64,000 nt of DNA from Glaciecola sp. HTCC2999 (GTDB taxonomy: Bacteria; Pseudomonadota; Gammaproteobacteria; Enterobacterales; Alteromonadaceae). Positions within the stretch are counted from its first letter, which is position 1; each line of letters begins with the position of its first letter. This document shows positions 1 through 9,000 of this stretch, one piece after another. Location: contig NZ_DS989812.1 of NCBI RefSeq assembly GCF_000155775.1, positions 312,008 to 376,007 on the forward strand, given 5' to 3'. The notes below the pieces were generated by a model. That model searched no databases. It worked only from the letters and a program-made list of their open reading frames with translations, and had not been told where the DNA came from. The position numbers were made by a program, and so were the translations under genes.

Positions 1-1
1 G

Positions 2-772
2 GAAGAGTTTGAAAAAGCAAAAGATAAAATCATGATGGGCTCAGAACGTAAGTCAATGGTCATGACAGAAGAAGAGAAAGCCATGACGGCTTATCATGAG
101 GCTGGACATGCTATTGTAGGGCGTTTAGTTCCAGAACACGATCCGGTATATAAAGTATCTATTATTCCTCGTGGACGTGCATTAGGTGTGACGATGTATT
201 TACCAGAACAAGACCGAGTAAGTCATTCTAAGCAACACTTAGAAAGTATGATTTCAAGTCTTTATGGTGGTCGTTTAGCCGAGAAAATTATTTATGGTGA
301 TGAAAAAGTCACCACTGGTGCATCTAACGATATCGAACGGGCAACGGATATTGCGCGTAAGATGGTAACGCAGTGGGGGCTATCTGAGAAGATGGGGCCG
401 CAATTGTTTGCTGAAGAAGAAGGTGAAGTTTTCTTAGGACGTAGTTCATCTAAATCATCAAGTATGTCTGATGAAACCGCTCGTGCCATTGATGCTGAAA
501 TTAAAGATTTAATTGACCGTAATTATGCTCGTGCGGAAAAAATGTTAAATGACAACATTGATATATTGCACACGATGAAAGATGCATTGATGAAATATGA
601 AACCATTGACGCTAAACAAATCGATGATTTAATGGAGCGCCGCGACGTTCGCCCACCGAGTGATTGGGAACAACGTAAATCTTCTGACGATGATAAGTCA
701 GGTGGTATGTCTGCCAAAGGTGAAGATAAAAACTCACCGAATTTGGATGGTGCCAGTGATTTAACTCAGTAA
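2..772 (+). CDS. ftsH: ATP-dependent zinc metalloprotease FtsH, C-terminal part
   Basis: The gene is cut by the left window edge; the frame is open from base 2, so only about 256 C-terminal residues are seen. FtsH is a membrane-anchored AAA+ protease that degrades membrane and short-lived cytosolic proteins as a hexamer. The visible part is the M41 peptidase domain, with the zinc motif HEAGH encoded near bases 95-109 and the family stretch [12 protein letters not shown] further on. The AAA+ domain and membrane segments lie outside the window. The C-terminal tail is hydrophilic and variable, as usual. A terminator follows and folP lies 107 bases downstream, the common gammaproteobacterial order. 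Confidence 0.97.
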   Translation, partial: EEFEKAKDKIMMGSERKSMVMTEEEKAMTAYHEAGHAIVGRLVPEHDPVYKVSIIPRGRALGVTMYLPEQDRVSHSKQHLESMISSLYGGRLAEKIIYGDEKVTTGASNDIERATDIARKMVTQWGLSEKMGPQLFAEEEGEVFLGRSSSKSSSMSDETARAIDAEIKDLIDRNYARAEKMLNDNIDILHTMKDALMKYETIDAKQIDDLMERRDVRPPSDWEQRKSSDDDKSGGMSAKGEDKNSPNLDGASDLTQ

Positions 773-798
773 TTAAATGGGTAATAGGTAAAAAATAA

Positions 799-827
799 AA
801 CGTCGGTAATTTACCGGCGTTTTTTGT
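799..827 (+). terminator. Rho-independent terminator after ftsH
   Basis: An inverted repeat (ACGTCGGTAA and TTACCGGCGT, pairing with one G-U) is followed at once by a T-run. It lies between ftsH and folP, so folP probably has its own promoter in the following 50 bases. Confidence 0.8.
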
Positions 828-878
828 TTTTAACGCCTTTTTGGCATATAATTATGACTCGGTTATGGAGAGCAGACG

Positions 879-1703
879 ATGCAATTTGGAAATAAACAGT
901 GCTATTTTGATACACCTCAAATAATGGGGGTACTTAATGTGACTCCAGATAGCTTTTCTGATGGTGGTCAGCATAATTCTATTGATGATGCTGTAGCACA
1001 AGCACAACTCATGGTCGATAATGGTGCTGTATTTATTGATGTGGGGGGCGAATCAACTAAGCCTGGCGCAGTTGCAGTGGGTGAACAAACCGAATTAGAT
1101 AGAGTGGTTCCTGTCATTGAAAAAATAGCAGCAAATATAGATTGTATTATATCGATAGATACTTCTAAAGCGACTGTAATGCAAGCAGCGGTTCATGCAG
1201 GTGCTCGTTTAATTAACGATGTGTGTGCTTTACAGCAACCTGATGCATTAAGTACTGCTGCTAAATTACAAGTCCCAGTATCTTTAATGCATATGCAAGG
1301 TGAGCCCCGTACAATGCAAGAGACGCCAGAATATGGAAGTGTAGTGGGCGAGGTCTATGAATTTTTAGAAGCCCGGATTAATGCTTGCTTAGGTGCAGGA
1401 ATAAAGCATGAACACATCATTGTAGATCCGGGTTTTGGGTTTGGTAAAACATTAGAACATAATTATCAGTTATTAAAGCATTTCGATAAATTTCAATATT
1501 TAAAAGTCCCTACCTTAGCGGGTATGTCACGTAAATCAATGGTTGGTAACTTGCTTAATCGCAGTGTGGATGACCGTTTAGCCGGGAGTCTAGCATGTGC
1601 ATTATTAGCATGCAGCAAGGGCGCCAGCATTTTACGTGTTCATGATGTGAAAGAAACGGCCGATATTATAAAAGTATTCAACAAAATGAACAGTACTCTA
1701 TAA
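879..1703 (+). CDS. folP: Dihydropteroate synthase
   Basis: This enzyme condenses p-aminobenzoate with dihydropterin pyrophosphate in cytosolic folate synthesis and is the sulfonamide target. The 274-residue length is normal. The first signature MGVLNVTPDSFSDGG is near residues 16-30, a GGESTKPGA loop near 57-65, and the pterin-binding IDTSK and DPGFGFGKT motifs follow. A GGAGAG ribosome site precedes the ATG. It sits between ftsH and glmM as in many gammaproteobacteria, 36 bases before glmM, so the two are probably co-transcribed. Confidence 0.96.
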   Translation: MQFGNKQCYFDTPQIMGVLNVTPDSFSDGGQHNSIDDAVAQAQLMVDNGAVFIDVGGESTKPGAVAVGEQTELDRVVPVIEKIAANIDCIISIDTSKATVMQAAVHAGARLINDVCALQQPDALSTAAKLQVPVSLMHMQGEPRTMQETPEYGSVVGEVYEFLEARINACLGAGIKHEHIIVDPGFGFGKTLEHNYQLLKHFDKFQYLKVPTLAGMSRKSMVGNLLNRSVDDRLAGSLACALLACSKGASILRVHDVKETADIIKVFNKMNSTL

Positions 1704-1739
1704 CGTATTTCGTTGTAGATTTAAGGAAATAGTATTTAT

Positions 1740-3086
1740 ATGAGCGAACGTAAGTATTTTGGTACCGATGGGATCCGCGGAAAAGTAGGTAGTTCAGTCA
1801 TCAACCCTGAATTTGTCACTAAGTTAGGTTGGGCTGCAGGGAAAGTGTTAGCGGGTAAAGGCACTAATAAAGTATTAATCGGTAAAGACACACGTATATC
1901 AGGTTATATGTTGGAATCTGCGCTTGAATCTGGCCTAGCTGCTGCAGGTTTAAATGTGGGTTTATTAGGTCCTATGCCAACCCCAGCTATCGCGTATTTA
2001 ACAAAGACCTTTCGTTCAGAGGCGGGTATCGTGATTAGCGCTTCGCATAATCCTTATTATGATAATGGGATTAAGTTTTTTTCTGCTAATGGTTATAAAT
2101 TAGATGATGAAGTAGAAGCAGCAATAGAAGCGATGATGGATGAGCCAATGACATGTGTGGATTCAAGTGCGTTAGGTAAAGCGATGCGTATTGATGATGC
2201 TGCGGGCCGTTATATTGAATTTTGCAAAGGTTCTTTTCCAAGTGACTTATCATTGACTGGACTTAAAATCGTCGTCGATTGTGCTCATGGTGCGACTTAT
2301 CATATCGCCCCAAGTGTACTAAGTGAATTAGGTGCAGAGGTGATTGAAATTGGGACCAAACCTAATGGTACGAATATTAATCATAAAGTAGGTGCTACTT
2401 CAATGCGAGCCTGTGTCGAGGCAGTGAAAGAACATCAAGCTGATTTAGGCTTTGCTCTTGACGGTGATGGCGATCGTATTATGCTAGTTGACCATGAAGG
2501 TAATGTGGTTGATGGCGATCAAATTATCTTTATTATCGCGCGTGATGCCCTTAAGAGTGGTCGGTTATCTGGAGGAGTAGTAGGGACGCAGATGAGTAAT
2601 TTAGGCTTAGAAGTGGCCCTTGATAATTTAGGTATCCCATTTGCGCGTTCAAAAGTGGGCGACCGATATGTTATGGAATTATTGAAAGAAAAGAACTGGT
2701 CCATTGGTGGAGAAAACTCTGGGCATGTGCTGAATTTGGGGACGATATCTACAGGTGATGGTATTGTCGCTGGCTTACAAGTGCTAACAGCGATGTTACG
2801 TTCTGAAAAGTCATTAAAATCATTATTATCAGGCATGACTAAATTTCCTCAAAAACTTATCAATGTCCGCTATGAACCGTCAGAAACAGATTATTGTTTA
2901 GATCCAGATGTATTAGCGTCTGTTGCAGAAGCAGAAACCGCTTTAGGTGATACTGGACGTGTATTGCTACGTAAAAGCGGGACTGAACCGCTAATCCGAG
3001 TGATGGTTGAAGCGCAAAGTGCCGAAGATGCAGATAAATGGTCAGCGCACATTGCACAAGTTGTCACCAAAAAAGCAGTTGAGTAA
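1740..3086 (+). CDS. glmM: Phosphoglucosamine mutase
   Basis: GlmM converts glucosamine-6-phosphate to glucosamine-1-phosphate, the route to UDP-GlcNAc for peptidoglycan and lipopolysaccharide. The 448-residue protein starts with the typical YFGTDGIRG. It carries the phosphoserine loop [19 protein letters not shown], the metal loop DGDGDR and the C-terminal phosphate-binding [12 protein letters not shown]. An AAGGAA ribosome site precedes the ATG. It follows folP closely. A weak hairpin (GCCCTT/AAGGGC, about 3095-3116) lies after the stop. Confidence 0.97.
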   Translation: MSERKYFGTDGIRGKVGSSVINPEFVTKLGWAAGKVLAGKGTNKVLIGKDTRISGYMLESALESGLAAAGLNVGLLGPMPTPAIAYLTKTFRSEAGIVISASHNPYYDNGIKFFSANGYKLDDEVEAAIEAMMDEPMTCVDSSALGKAMRIDDAAGRYIEFCKGSFPSDLSLTGLKIVVDCAHGATYHIAPSVLSELGAEVIEIGTKPNGTNINHKVGATSMRACVEAVKEHQADLGFALDGDGDRIMLVDHEGNVVDGDQIIFIIARDALKSGRLSGGVVGTQMSNLGLEVALDNLGIPFARSKVGDRYVMELLKEKNWSIGGENSGHVLNLGTISTGDGIVAGLQVLTAMLRSEKSLKSLLSGMTKFPQKLINVRYEPSETDYCLDPDVLASVAEAETALGDTGRVLLRKSGTEPLIRVMVEAQSAEDADKWSAHIAQVVTKKAVE

Positions 3087-3199
3087 TTATCCATGCCCTT
3101 ATTTATGTGTAAGGGCTGATTTTACTTGTATATTTACGGTAGGTTGGGTAATATCGCCGACCTGAAATTCATTGCTAAATGAAAAAGGGATTTATTCAG

Positions 3200-3946
3200 A
3201 TGTCTCGTACAAAAATAGTTGCTGGAAATTGGAAACTAAATGGTAATAAGGCATTAGTAAGTGCATTCAATAATGCGTTTACTGTCGCTAAATTAGATAA
3301 CGTTTCAGTGATGATTTTCCCTCCAGCTTTGTACGTGAATGAGTTTGATTGTGAACAGCTTATCATCGGTGTACAGAACGTATCGGAGCAACAATCAGGT
3401 GCATTTACCGGTGAATTATCAACGTTAATGCTTAACGATATTGATATTAGCCACACGCTGATTGGACACTCTGAACGTCGTGATTTATATCATGAAAATA
3501 ATGATATTATTGCGGCAAAAGTGGTTACCGCTCTTGCAGCGAATATCACCCCAATACTTTGTATTGGAGAATCATTAGATATTCGCACAGCAGGGAAAGT
3601 GAACGAATTTATCCAGGCACAGCTTGACAGTGTTATTGATGCAGTGGGTATGACTGGGTTAAGTAAGTGTATTTTAGCTTATGAACCTATCTGGGCAATA
3701 GGTACCGGAGTGACAGCAACACCAGCACAAGCGCAGGAAGTACATGCTTTCATTCGGGATTACTTAGGTAGTATTGACGCCTCTGTTGCCCAATCGTTAT
3801 CGATTTTATATGGTGGCAGTGTTAATGCTAAGACTGCACCTGATTTATTTGCTCAACCTGATATAGACGGTGGTCTAGTGGGCGGAGCAAGCTTAAAAGA
3901 AGAAGAATTTTTAACTATTTGCCAAGCGGCAAATCAAAGAGGCTAA
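3200..3946 (+). CDS. tpiA: Triosephosphate isomerase
   Basis: This glycolytic enzyme interconverts dihydroxyacetone phosphate and glyceraldehyde-3-phosphate. The N-terminal GNWKLNG, catalytic His in IGHSERR, catalytic Glu in AYEPIWAIGTG and the phosphate loop GGSVN are all present. An in-frame ATG lies at 3179, but AAGGGA (3185-3190) sits nine bases before the ATG at 3200, and starting at MSRTKIVAGNWK matches the family N-terminus. The predicted protein is 248 residues. secG begins two bases after the stop, so the pair is probably one operon. Confidence 0.95.
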   Translation: MSRTKIVAGNWKLNGNKALVSAFNNAFTVAKLDNVSVMIFPPALYVNEFDCEQLIIGVQNVSEQQSGAFTGELSTLMLNDIDISHTLIGHSERRDLYHENNDIIAAKVVTALAANITPILCIGESLDIRTAGKVNEFIQAQLDSVIDAVGMTGLSKCILAYEPIWAIGTGVTATPAQAQEVHAFIRDYLGSIDASVAQSLSILYGGSVNAKTAPDLFAQPDIDGGLVGGASLKEEEFLTICQAANQRG

Positions 3947-3947
3947 C

Positions 3948-4358
3948 ATGTTACAAGAAGTATTGATCGTTGCATATCTTATCGTTGCATTATTGTTGAT
4001 TGGCTTAGTGTTGATCCAACAAGGTAAAGGTGCTGATATGGGAGCATCACTTGGTGGTGGCGGTTCAAATACAGTATTTGGTTCGAGTGGTTCAGGTAAT
4101 TTCTTATCCCGTTCTACTGCAATACTCGCTACTTTATTTTTCTTAATTAGTTTATTATTAGGAAACTTAACAGCTTCTTCAGAAAAGGCTGTAGATGAAT
4201 GGCAAAATTTAGAAGTGCCAGTTGTTGACGCGCCGGTAGTTGATTTGCCAGCCTCTGATGTCCCAGTTGCTACTGCGACAACAATATCAGATGCTTCTAC
4301 AGTTAATGACGTCCCTGTTTCGAATGAAAACAAAGAAACAGACGGTAATCCAAACTAA
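3948..4358 (+). CDS. secG: Protein translocase subunit SecG
   Basis: SecG is the small non-essential subunit of the SecYEG translocon. The sequence shows two hydrophobic segments (about residues 4-22 and 54-72) separated by the conserved glycine-rich loop GKGADMGASLGGGGSNTVFGSSG. After the second segment it carries an acidic, Val/Thr/Ala-rich tail to residue 136, longer than the 110-residue E. coli protein. An AAGAGG site overlaps the end of tpiA. A tRNA-Leu gene follows 20 bases downstream, the usual neighbour. Confidence 0.95.
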   Translation: MLQEVLIVAYLIVALLLIGLVLIQQGKGADMGASLGGGGSNTVFGSSGSGNFLSRSTAILATLFFLISLLLGNLTASSEKAVDEWQNLEVPVVDAPVVDLPASDVPVATATTISDASTVNDVPVSNENKETDGNPN

Positions 4359-4378
4359 AATTTAGTTAACAATATTTC

Positions 4379-4464
4379 GCGGAAGTGGTGGAATTGGTAG
4401 ACACGCCATCTTGAGGGGGTGGTGAGCATAGCTCGTGCGGGTTCAAGTCCCGCTTTCCGCACCA
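4379..4464 (+). tRNA. leuU: tRNA-Leu (anticodon GAG)
   Basis: The cloverleaf was folded by eye. The acceptor stem GCGGAAG pairs with TTTCCGC through one G-U, and the CCA end is encoded. The D-arm is typical, the anticodon stem is CCATC/GGTGG with loop TTGAGGG (GAG at 4413-4415), there is a long class II variable arm, and the T-arm is GCGGGTTCAAGTCCCGC. The 86-base length fits tRNA-Leu. Its place after secG is conserved in gammaproteobacteria. Confidence 0.97.
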
Positions 4465-4470
4465 TATAAA

Positions 4471-4501
4471 AAAGACAGCTTTAGTAGCTGTCTTTTTTTT
4501 T
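4471..4501 (+). terminator. Rho-independent terminator after tRNA-Leu
   Basis: The hairpin AAAGACAGCT/AGCTGTCTTT with a short loop is followed by a long T-run. It closes the secG-tRNA unit, so nothing from this operon is expected to read into the pnp region. Confidence 0.88.
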
Positions 4502-4526
4502 GCATCTGTTTTAATCTAACATGTCA

Positions 4527-4676
4527 TTAATTATGTGTTTCATTCTCTGATTTATTAGGACTTTTCTTTAAATATTTTTTTAAGATTAAGTCGCGTTCTT
4601 TTATGCGGTGATTTTTATCATAGTAGTACACTCCCAATAGGCTCATAGCTAAAATTAAAGTGATAGTAACTATCAT
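4527..4676 (-). CDS. Small single-span membrane protein, unknown function
   Basis: This 49-codon frame was found by reading the gap. It encodes MIVTITLILAMSLLGVYYYD, a clear membrane segment, followed by a very basic hydrophilic tail (KNHRIKERD, ILKKYLKK) ending in NETHN. A GGAG lies 12 bases before the ATG, which is rather far. The gene lies between the tRNA terminator and another minus-strand gene. I do not recognise a family. It resembles the many short membrane proteins of bacteria with an Nin/Cout or reverse topology. It may be a chance frame, though the composition looks like protein. Confidence 0.45.
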   Translation of the reverse strand: MIVTITLILAMSLLGVYYYDKNHRIKERDLILKKYLKKSPNKSENETHN

Positions 4677-4776
4677 AATATTTATTTACTCCAGAAAATA
4701 AGTTAATCAACATGTAAAGTTTATTCACAAAAACACTCATTTTTAATTAAGTTATTTTCGCTTATGTATCAATGCT

Positions 4777-5073
4777 TTAAGCAACAAATTCGATATCTTC
4801 GACATCTGTATTTCGGCTTGCTATAACTGCTTGTAGATCAAAGTTATCCATCAATAACAGTAAGTCTGCAATTCGTGAGCGTAATTCTATGCAATGTTTT
4901 TCAGAATAGGATTGTTTTTTGACTACACAACGAGTTTCATATCGATAAATTTTATTTAGCAATTTTTCTAAATTGTGCTCGTTTATTGCTGTGAGTTCAG
5001 GAAGTGCAACTTCACTTTTAATTAAGTTGTGAAAATATTGAACTTCAGCTGTAACTGTATTGATTCTAGACAT
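4777..5073 (-). CDS. Hypothetical protein, helical, 98 residues
   Basis: I do not recognise this protein. It is hydrophilic and probably all helical, with charged leucine-rich stretches (about residues 30-45 and 62-80), no signal peptide and no membrane segment. The two cysteines (49 and 61) form no obvious motif. An AAGG lies about 15 bases before the ATG, so translation signals are weak. It sits in the small minus-strand group that occupies the place where rimP-nusA-infB genes are usually found. Its codon use is AT-rich like its neighbours. Confidence 0.6.
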   Translation of the reverse strand: MSRINTVTAEVQYFHNLIKSEVALPELTAINEHNLEKLLNKIYRYETRCVVKKQSYSEKHCIELRSRIADLLLLMDNFDLQAVIASRNTDVEDIEFVA

Positions 5074-5252
5074 AAGACTTCATTACCTTTTTACGAATGT
5101 ATAGTTTAAGTAATAAAGATACAGCAAACTCTAGGCCAACTTTTTAATCTATTGTTTTTTATAGTTTTTTTGATTTATTTGTAGGGGATGTTTATAGAAG
5201 TGTAAATATTTTAGACACAAAAATATGATGATGTGTAGATTGTCGATGTCAT

Positions 5253-5624
5253 TTAGTGATTATTGATAGTGTGTTGTAGGTAATTAATACGTCTTGTAAT
5301 AATCATATACTCACTTTTATTTTTCTGTTGACGCCTAAGAATTTGTTGTAATTCTGGTACAGAATAGTCTTGAATCGTATCAAGATAATATTGTTTAGCA
5401 CGATTATCACGTGTGCGTTTGATGACAGAATATATATACGAGACACTGATAATCAAAATAAGTGCTAGCCAGCCATATAATCCACTAATTTTATTAAGAA
5501 GGCTTACCCCCAAAATAATTGATGATACCGCTGTGACGGAATACAAAAATACGTACTCATACCATGCTGGTTGAACACGGAAGTCATTAATTTTATTTAG
5601 TTTCATTAGTGTATAGCCATTCAA
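5253..5624 (-). CDS. Hypothetical membrane protein, 123 residues
   Basis: This protein has two predicted membrane segments (about residues 25-44 and 49-67), then a basic stretch KRTRDNRAKQYY and a helical cytosolic tail ending in NYLQHTINNH. I do not recognise a family. An alternative start is the methionine at residue 7 (base 5606). AAGGG lies about 17 bases before the first ATG, so neither start has a convincing ribosome site. It is divergent from pnp and the last of three minus-strand genes in this gap. Confidence 0.6.
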   Translation of the reverse strand: MNGYTLMKLNKINDFRVQPAWYEYVFLYSVTAVSSIILGVSLLNKISGLYGWLALILIISVSYIYSVIKRTRDNRAKQYYLDTIQDYSVPELQQILRRQQKNKSEYMIITRRINYLQHTINNH

Positions 5625-5843
5625 AAAACATGTAACCCTTTAAATTATAATCCTCATTTATAAAAAGCCTATGGCACTTTAGTATTGTTCAGAGCCTAAA
5701 GTTACCCGTTTACTTACTTCGAAAGTATGATTTTGATTATTCAGCTTGCTTCATAATACTTTAATGGCATTTTGCATAAGAACAATTTATAATATGCACC
5801 GCATTTAAAAGCGTATGAAATAATTGAAATCAAAGGATAAATA
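5625..5843 (+). promoter_or_regulatory. pnp promoter and leader region
   Basis: These 219 bases separate the divergent membrane-protein gene from pnp. A TATAAT hexamer at 5788-5793 is a possible -10 box, but no good -35 box stands 17 bases upstream. In E. coli the pnp leader is an RNase III target through which PNPase represses itself; no strong stem-loop of that kind is obvious here. AAAGGA at 5832-5837 is the ribosome site. Confidence 0.35.
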
Positions 5844-7952
5844 GTGACTCCTATTACTCAAAACTTCCAGTATGGTCAGCATACTGTGACATTAGAAACG
5901 GGCGTAGTTGCTCGTCAAGCCACTGCTGCTGTTATGGCAAGCATGGATGATACATCTGTATTAGTAACGGTTGTTGGAAAAAAAGAAGCGAAAGCAGATC
6001 AAGATTTTTTCCCTCTAACGGTTAACTACCAAGAAAAAGCTTATGCTGCGGGTAAAATCCCAGGTGGTTTTTTTAAACGTGAAGGCCGTCCTTCAGAAGG
6101 CGAAACATTAACGGCTCGTCTTATTGACCGCCCAATTCGTCCATTATTTCCAGAAAGCTTTAAAAACGAAGTACAAATCGTTATTACAGTTGTTTCTGCG
6201 AACCCAGAAATTCCAACGGATATCATTTCTTTAATCGGTACCTCAGCAGCATTAGCTATCTCTGGTATTCCATTTAATGGTCCAATCGGAGCTGCGCGTG
6301 TTGGTTACACTAACGGCGAGTACATCTTAAATACACGTCATTCAGAGCAAGCAGAAAGCCAACTAGACTTAGTTGTTGCAGGAACTGAATCAGCCGTATT
6401 AATGGTTGAGTCAGAAGCTGATATCTTATCTGAAGAAGTCATGCTAGGTGCTGTTGTTTTCGGTCATGAACAATCACAAGCTGTGGTTAATAATGTGCGT
6501 GAGTTTGCTGCTAAGGTTAACACTCCGATGTGGGACTGGACACCAGAAGCTGAAAACACAGAATTAAAAACTAAAGTGGCTGAGCTTGCGAAAGCCGGTA
6601 TGACCGAAGCGTATCAAATTTCTGATAAATTAGCGCGTAAAGACGCTGTTGTTGCAGTGACTTCAGCAGCATCTGCAGCAATTTTAGCGGAAAATCCTGA
6701 TCAAGATCCTAAAGAAGTGTCTGAATTATTACACGATTTAGAGTCTGATGTTGTTCGTTCACGCATCTTAGCCGGTGAGCCGCGTATTGATGGTCGTGAT
6801 CCAGCGATGATCCGTGCATTAGACGTAGCAACGGGTGTACTTCCTCGTACTCACGGTTCTTCTGTTTTCACCCGTGGTGAAACGCAAGCATTGGTTGCTG
6901 CTACACTAGGAACGGAACGTGATGCACAAATGATTGATGAGTTAGGCGGAACGTCTACTTCTCGTTTTATGTTGCATTATAACTTCCCTCCATACTGTGT
7001 GGGTGAAACTGGTTTCATCGGTTCTCCGAAGCGTCGTGAAATTGGTCATGGTCGTCTTGCTAAACGCGGTATCCAAGCCGTTATGCCAAGCGAGACTGAT
7101 TTCCCATACGTAGTTCGTGTTGTGTCAGAAATCACAGAATCAAACGGTTCTTCTTCAATGGCGTCTGTTTGTGGTACTTCTCTAGCGTTAATGGATGCTG
7201 GTGTACCAATCAAAGCTTCTGTTGCTGGTATTGCAATGGGTCTTGTTAAATCTGATGAAAACTTCGTTGTATTATCAGATATCCTTGGTGATGAAGATCA
7301 CTTAGGTGATATGGACTTTAAAGTAGCGGGTACTACTAACGGTATTACTGCTTTGCAGATGGATATCAAAATTGAAGGTATTACTCAAGAAATCATGCAG
7401 ATCGCGCTTAAGCAAGCGAAAGAAGCACGTTTACACATTCTAGGTGTCATGGATCAAGCGATCGGTGGACACCGTGATGAGTTATCTGAATTTGCGCCAC
7501 GTATCTACACATTGAAGATTGACCAAGAGAAAATCCGTGATGTTATCGGTAAAGGTGGTGCGATGATCCGTGCTATTACTGAAGCATCGGACACTAATAT
7601 CGAAATCGAAGACGACGGAACTATTAAAATCTTTGCAACGGAAAAAGCGAAAGCAACCATTGCTATTGAGAAGATTGAACAAGTTACGGCTGAAATCGAA
7701 GTCGGTAAAGTATATACCGGTAAAGTCTCACGTATCGCAGATTTTGGTGCGTTTGTTGAAGTATTACCTGGCAAAGATGGCCTGGTACATATCTCTCAAA
7801 TCGCGCATGAGCGTGTTGCTAAAGTGACTGATTATTTATCAGAAGGTCAAGAAGTACAAGTGAAGGTCATGGAAATTGATCGTCAAAACCGTGTACGCTT
7901 GAGTATGAAAGAATTGATTGAAAAGCCAGCGGCTGAATCAGACGCTGAATAA
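5844..7952 (+). CDS. pnp: Polyribonucleotide nucleotidyltransferase (PNPase)
   Basis: PNPase is a trimeric 3'-5' phosphorolytic exoribonuclease that degrades mRNA, often with RNase E and RhlB. The 702-residue protein follows the family from [13 protein letters not shown] onward, with two RNase PH-like domains, then a KH domain ([15 protein letters not shown], about 560-575) and an S1 domain ([15 protein letters not shown]) near the C-terminus. The start is GTG, six bases after AAAGGA. rpsO, its usual upstream neighbour, is missing here. Confidence 0.98.
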   Translation: MTPITQNFQYGQHTVTLETGVVARQATAAVMASMDDTSVLVTVVGKKEAKADQDFFPLTVNYQEKAYAAGKIPGGFFKREGRPSEGETLTARLIDRPIRPLFPESFKNEVQIVITVVSANPEIPTDIISLIGTSAALAISGIPFNGPIGAARVGYTNGEYILNTRHSEQAESQLDLVVAGTESAVLMVESEADILSEEVMLGAVVFGHEQSQAVVNNVREFAAKVNTPMWDWTPEAENTELKTKVAELAKAGMTEAYQISDKLARKDAVVAVTSAASAAILAENPDQDPKEVSELLHDLESDVVRSRILAGEPRIDGRDPAMIRALDVATGVLPRTHGSSVFTRGETQALVAATLGTERDAQMIDELGGTSTSRFMLHYNFPPYCVGETGFIGSPKRREIGHGRLAKRGIQAVMPSETDFPYVVRVVSEITESNGSSSMASVCGTSLALMDAGVPIKASVAGIAMGLVKSDENFVVLSDILGDEDHLGDMDFKVAGTTNGITALQMDIKIEGITQEIMQIALKQAKEARLHILGVMDQAIGGHRDELSEFAPRIYTLKIDQEKIRDVIGKGGAMIRAITEASDTNIEIEDDGTIKIFATEKAKATIAIEKIEQVTAEIEVGKVYTGKVSRIADFGAFVEVLPGKDGLVHISQIAHERVAKVTDYLSEGQEVQVKVMEIDRQNRVRLSMKELIEKPAAESDAE

Positions 7953-7976
7953 GTACTGATTGATTTTCAATAGTTT

Positions 7977-8004
7977 TAAAGGAGCCGATAAGGCTCCTTT
8001 TTTA
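7977..8004 (+). terminator. Rho-independent terminator after pnp
   Basis: AAAGGAGCC and GGCTCCTTT pair around a four-base loop and are followed by more Ts. It separates pnp from nlpI. Confidence 0.88.
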
Positions 8005-8095
8005 TGCCTGTAATAAAATTCAGATTGTTGTTTAACACCGTTTCATGATAATTTTATCTGCTCACCTGTCTGTTTAATCCACAAGGATATCTCCT

Positions 8096-8995
8096 GTGCC
8101 TGTGTCACGTTTATTAAGTTTATTGGTATGCATTTCATTATTTAGTTGTCAGTCTATTCCTGAACATGAAAATAGCGTTGATCACTCTAATACAACACAT
8201 GCTATGTCTAATCTCATTATCCCTGAGTCAGCTCGCACATCAATCTTAGCTCAACAAGCTTTGGCTAAATTTAATGTGGTGATGATGAGTACAGAATTAG
8301 CAGAAGCAGAGCGAGCTCAATTTTTGTTTCGTCGTGGACTATTGTTCGATAGCGTAGGATTAGATGGACTGGCATTTTATGATTTTCAACAAGCACTTCG
8401 TTTTGATCCTACTTTATATGAAGCTTATAACTCTCTTGGCATACATCATACGGTTCGAGGGGAGTTTATTGAAGCATATGATGCTTTTGATGCAGTAGTA
8501 GAAATGGCACCAGAATATGAGTTCGCATACTTGAATCGAGCAATGGCACTATACTATGCAAAGCGGTATGAGTTGTCTCTTCCTGATATTGAAACATATT
8601 ATCATCATGACACTCAGGATACTTATCGTCTATTATGGGCGTATATTATTGCTTCTAAAATAGATAAAAATCGTGCAATGATAGATTTACAACAGCGTCG
8701 TGAATTAATGATTAATGATCAATGGGCGAATAAGATTGTTGATTTTTACTTAGGTAATATTTCACAAAAATCACTGCTTGATTCAGTAGTGGAGGGTGTT
8801 GAGAGTCGGAATCAACTCAATAAGCGACTCTGCGAGGTATATTTTTATTTAGGTAAATATTATCGTGAGTTAGGGCAGAATAGGGTCGCGACTAACTTCT
8901 TTAAGTTAGCATTAAGCACGAATGTATTTGAATTTGTTGAACATCGTTTTGCTCGTGTGGAAATTTCAGCAATTCGAGATGCTAATACTCAATAA
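8096..8995 (+). CDS. nlpI: Lipoprotein NlpI
   Basis: NlpI is an outer-membrane TPR lipoprotein that serves as adaptor for the Prc protease and peptidoglycan hydrolases such as MepS. The start is GTG after AAGGA. Residues 1-18 form a lipoprotein signal ending in LFSC, with Cys18 as the lipidation site. The TPR region is recognisable by FRRGLLFDSVGLDGLAFYDF, NSLGIHHTVRGEFIEAYDAF and YLNRAMALYYAKR. The C-terminal YFYLGKYYRELGQ and FVEHRFARVEIS also match the family. The pnp-nlpI order is conserved. Confidence 0.95.
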   Translation: MPVSRLLSLLVCISLFSCQSIPEHENSVDHSNTTHAMSNLIIPESARTSILAQQALAKFNVVMMSTELAEAERAQFLFRRGLLFDSVGLDGLAFYDFQQALRFDPTLYEAYNSLGIHHTVRGEFIEAYDAFDAVVEMAPEYEFAYLNRAMALYYAKRYELSLPDIETYYHHDTQDTYRLLWAYIIASKIDKNRAMIDLQQRRELMINDQWANKIVDFYLGNISQKSLLDSVVEGVESRNQLNKRLCEVYFYLGKYYRELGQNRVATNFFKLALSTNVFEFVEHRFARVEISAIRDANTQ

Positions 8996-9000
8996 TCGAT

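Noticed and set aside
3179..3199. Upstream ATG for tpiA adding MKKGFIQ
   Set aside because: The ribosome site falls after this codon and the family N-terminus begins at the next ATG.
3911..4333. A 140-codon minus-strand frame over secG
   Set aside because: Shadow of the secG reading frame, rich in Thr/Ser/Pro due to the complementary strand of its tail.
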